NCBI GenBank assembly: GCA_031271075.1
Contig: JAISWN010000325.1
Location: 1 to 7,646, forward strand
Reading direction: 5' to 3'
DNA length: 7,646 nt
DNA from: Treponema sp.
GTDB lineage: Bacteria > Spirochaetota > Spirochaetia > Treponematales > Breznakiellaceae
Below, in pieces: positions 6,102 to 7,646 of the stretch. How positions within the stretch are numbered: position 1 is the stretch's first letter; each line of letters begins with the position of its first letter. A program made the translations under genes and the position numbers. The notes beneath the pieces were generated by a model. The model was not told where the DNA came from and ran no database searches. It was given only the letters and a program-made list of their open reading frames with translations.

Positions 6102-7067
6102 TTATTTTAATACGCTAATTGTTAAAGAAGCAAGAAAAAACGTCAAATAAACCAAATTCCATGCTTTTAGAAGCGTCTCCGACGCCTTTTCCGCCGTTTT
6201 CCGGTCTTTGAAAACCCCGAAACAGGTGGATCCCGCGCCGGACAATCCGGTAAAGTCCGCCCCCGCCTCCCGCAGGGAGGAAATAAGCCGCCGGTAGGCC
6301 CCCGCCTCCTCCCCCTGGCCGTCAAGAAAGAGGGGAAGAAAATCGTTTACATAGGGCCAGGCCTCCGGACGGCCCTCCGCCAGGGCCGAGATCAGGCGGG
6401 TTCTGGATAAATCCGGCCCCGGAAGGCCGCCGCTCCCCTCACGCTGCGTACGCCACCGGTCAAGACGGCGGAAAGAAAGTCCGGTAGGGCTGGGGAAACC
6501 GGGGTTAACCAGGAGAACGCTTAAACCGGAGGGAACAGGAAGGGGCTCAATATTTTCGCCCCTGCCGCTTACCAGGGCCGCCCCGCCGCTCAGAAAAAAC
6601 GGGACATCGCTGCCCAGGTTCAGGGCCATCTTCCGAAGATCCTCCCCGCCCAGCCCCGTATCCGCCAGCTTGTTCAAGGCCGTAAGGGCCGCCGCCGCGT
6701 CGGAAGAACCCCCGCCAAGCCCTCCCCCCAGGGGAACCCGTTTTTCAAGACGAACCCGAAGGCCTCGGTCAAAACCGGTTCGGGCCCTGAATAGGGACAC
6801 CGCCTTATACACGATGTTTTCTTCCGGGGAAACCGGAAAATCCCGGGGAGGCGGGCTCCTCTCCGGGAGCCGGGTGGAGGGAACCTGCCAGTCGGTAAGA
6901 ATTTCGCAGACACCTGAGCTTTTCAGAACCTCGAATTCAAGGGTGTCGCCAAAATCTGTTGCCGCAAAAAGGCTCTCCAGATCGTGGTAACCGTCGGCGC
7001 GGCGTTTTCCCACCCGGAGATGCAGGTTGATCTTGCATGGGGCCGGGATCTTCAGGCTAGGAGGCAT
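6102..7067 (-). CDS. ispE: IspE, CDP-methylerythritol kinase
   Basis: IspE is a GHMP-superfamily kinase that phosphorylates CDP-methylerythritol with ATP in the MEP pathway to isoprenoid precursors. In the 321 residues the N-terminal [21 protein letters not shown] (8-28) includes the conserved Lys12. The ATP-binding Gly-rich loop is [17 protein letters not shown] (112-128). [12 protein letters not shown] (151-162) includes the likely catalytic Asp154. The third GHMP motif is [10 protein letters not shown] (275-284). Residues about 60-82 are a Pro-rich insertion, and the last 18 residues ([18 protein letters not shown]) are an unusually hydrophobic tail. No clear Shine-Dalgarno sequence precedes the ATG; the upstream bases are T-rich. 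The nearest upstream gene is divergent, so ispE must have its own promoter in 7068-7206. A weak TTTACA occurs on the minus strand about 40 bases before the start. Confidence 0.95.
   Translation of the reverse strand: MPPSLKIPAPCKINLHLRVGKRRADGYHDLESLFAATDFGDTLEFEVLKSSGVCEILTDWQVPSTRLPERSPPPRDFPVSPEENIVYKAVSLFRARTGFDRGLRVRLEKRVPLGGGLGGGSSDAAAALTALNKLADTGLGGEDLRKMALNLGSDVPFFLSGGAALVSGRGENIEPLPVPSGLSVLLVNPGFPSPTGLSFRRLDRWRTQREGSGGLPGPDLSRTRLISALAEGRPEAWPYVNDFLPLFLDGQGEEAGAYRRLISSLREAGADFTGLSGAGSTCFGVFKDRKTAEKASETLLKAWNLVYLTFFLASLTISVLK
6104..6133 (-). promoter_or_regulatory. Possible spoVG promoter inside the ispE 3' end
   Basis: On the minus strand TTGCTT (6128-6133) and TAAAAT (6104-6109, 5 of 6 matches to TATAAT) are 18 bases apart and overlap the last codons of ispE. 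A second -10-like GATAAT lies at 6094-6099. The tract is distinctly AT-rich against GC-rich surroundings, which suggests spoVG can be transcribed separately from ispE. Confidence 0.4.
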
Positions 7068-7141
7068 AAAACAAAGGGTTATTCAAAAAAACCTGTTTGT
7101 AAAGCCCGGAGAAAAAAATATGCCGAATGCAAAGAAACCAG

Positions 7142-7184
7142 TTGACAGATACGGAATCTCTCCCTTATGTTTCATTATTATAAT
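7142..7184 (+). promoter_or_regulatory. Promoter region of the acidic-protein gene
   Basis: A perfect TTGACA (7142-7147) is followed 18 bases later by TATGTT (7166-7171, 4 of 6). A perfect TATAAT lies at 7179-7184 without a good -35 at 17 bases. Either could start a short leader to the ATG at 7207. The same AT tract also contains TATAAT on the minus strand (7177-7182), so a divergent ispE promoter may overlap it. The rest of 7068-7206 shows two A7 runs and nothing else recognised. Confidence 0.45.
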
Positions 7185-7206
7185 CACTTCACATAGGGAG
7201 AAAGCT

Positions 7207-7524
7207 ATGGTTTTCGAGGCCATGAACATCCAGAATATTGATACGGACGGTTTGCTTCCACCTGAAATGCCTGCGCTGATGCCCGTTTCCGGCTTGTCCG
7301 ACAGCGGGGATTCCGGCGCGTTTCCTCATCCTTTCTTTATCTTTGGTGATGAAGATGACGATGAGGAAGACGATTTTGGGGATGAAGACGATTTTGGCGA
7401 TGACTTCGAGGAGGAAGACGAATTCGACGATGACGATGACGACGAGGATGATTTTGAAGATGAAGAAGGCGGTGACTACGACTACGACGAGGAAGATCCG
7501 GACTACGGCTACGATGATGAATAG
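7207..7524 (+). CDS. Extremely acidic low-complexity protein of unknown function
   Basis: I do not recognise this 105-residue protein. GGGAG lies 6 bases before the ATG at 7207, which favours this start over an upstream in-frame extension from 7027 that would cross the promoter region; ATG at 7222 is an alternative. Residues 1-47 are neutral and Pro/Met/Ser-rich, ending in HPFFIFG. Residues 48-105 are an acidic tail with 43 Asp or Glu among 58, punctuated by Phe at 57, 63, 67, 73 and 83 and Tyr near the end; DDFG and similar short units repeat. The whole protein has no Lys or Arg and no Cys. There is no signal peptide or membrane segment. Its own promoter and ribosome site suggest it is real. 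DNA mimicry, cation binding or chaperoning of basic proteins are possible roles by analogy only. It transcribes away from ispE. Confidence 0.75.
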   Translation: MVFEAMNIQNIDTDGLLPPEMPALMPVSGLSDSGDSGAFPHPFFIFGDEDDDEEDDFGDEDDFGDDFEEEDEFDDDDDDEDDFEDEEGGDYDYDEEDPDYGYDDE

Positions 7525-7552
7525 GCCCTAGTATCCCGGCACGATTAAACTT

Positions 7553-7644
7553 GCGGATTTGGGCGCATTCCCACCTATGGCGGGAACCGGGCTATCCGCT
7601 TCAATTCCTCGACCCCCTGTGGGGGTCTGCGGGATTTCCGCTTC
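7553..7644. repeat. Hairpin-rich intergenic repeat, cut by window edge
   Basis: The 122 bases after the acidic gene hold no gene but three inverted repeats. GCGGAT (7553-7558) pairs with ATCCGC (7594-7599) and encloses TTCCC/GGGAA with CC/GG (7568-7586, one mismatch). GACCCCC pairs with GGGGGTC around loop TGT (7611-7627). TCCGCTTC occurs twice in the same orientation (7595-7602 and 7637-7644), flanking the last hairpin. There is no U-run, so a simple terminator is unlikely. The pattern looks like one unit of an array that continues beyond the window. Confidence 0.55.
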
Positions 7645-7646
7645 TA

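Noticed and set aside
7027..7206. Longer start (7027) for the acidic protein
   Set aside because: The extension overlaps the ispE 5' end and the promoter elements and has no ribosome site.

Overview
The window looks like chromosomal DNA of a GC-rich spirochaete, most plausibly a Treponema-like one of the termite-gut type; the genus is an inference. The main support is gene order. Read on the minus strand it runs ispE, spoVG, tRNA-Gln, rplY (ctc/L25), tilS, ftsH and a TPR-like exported protein. This is the spirochaete housekeeping cluster known from Borrelia (spoVG-rplY-pth-tilS-ftsH), and a wider version of the same order exists in Bacillus. The pth gene normally found between rplY and tilS is absent here.

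Layout. Positions 1-995 hold the 5' part of a secreted helical-repeat protein that continues past the window edge. Positions 1005-2924 hold the membrane protease FtsH and 2917-4422 hold TilS. These three genes are tightly coupled: ftsH overlaps the tilS stop by 8 bases, and the TPR-like gene starts 9 bases after ftsH. Positions 4423-4645 are non-coding and packed with short perfect hairpins. Positions 4646-5290 hold L25/Ctc. Positions 5291-5503 hold a 148-bp foldback element whose outer copy repeats the 3' end of the adjacent tRNA-Gln gene (5504-5575). Positions 5576-5785 carry the tRNA promoter and possible spoVG terminators. Positions 5786-6061 hold SpoVG and 6102-7067 hold IspE. A divergent promoter region (7068-7206) separates ispE from the only plus-strand gene, a 105-residue, extremely acidic protein with no Lys or Arg (7207-7524). 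The right edge enters another hairpin-rich repeat. No stretch longer than 300 bases lacks a gene.

The genes serve core functions: isoprenoid precursor synthesis (IspE), nucleic-acid-binding regulation (SpoVG), translation (tRNA-Gln, L25), tRNA-Ile lysidine modification (TilS) and membrane protein quality control (FtsH).

The most interesting part is the tRNA-Gln/rplY interval. An 18-bp exact copy of the tRNA 3' end lies 158 bp downstream of the original. The space between is almost wholly a nested foldback that displays GGA motifs in hairpin loops when read on the minus strand. It could be a tRNA-targeted insertion, a Csr-type regulatory RNA, or an rplY leader; the sequence alone does not decide.
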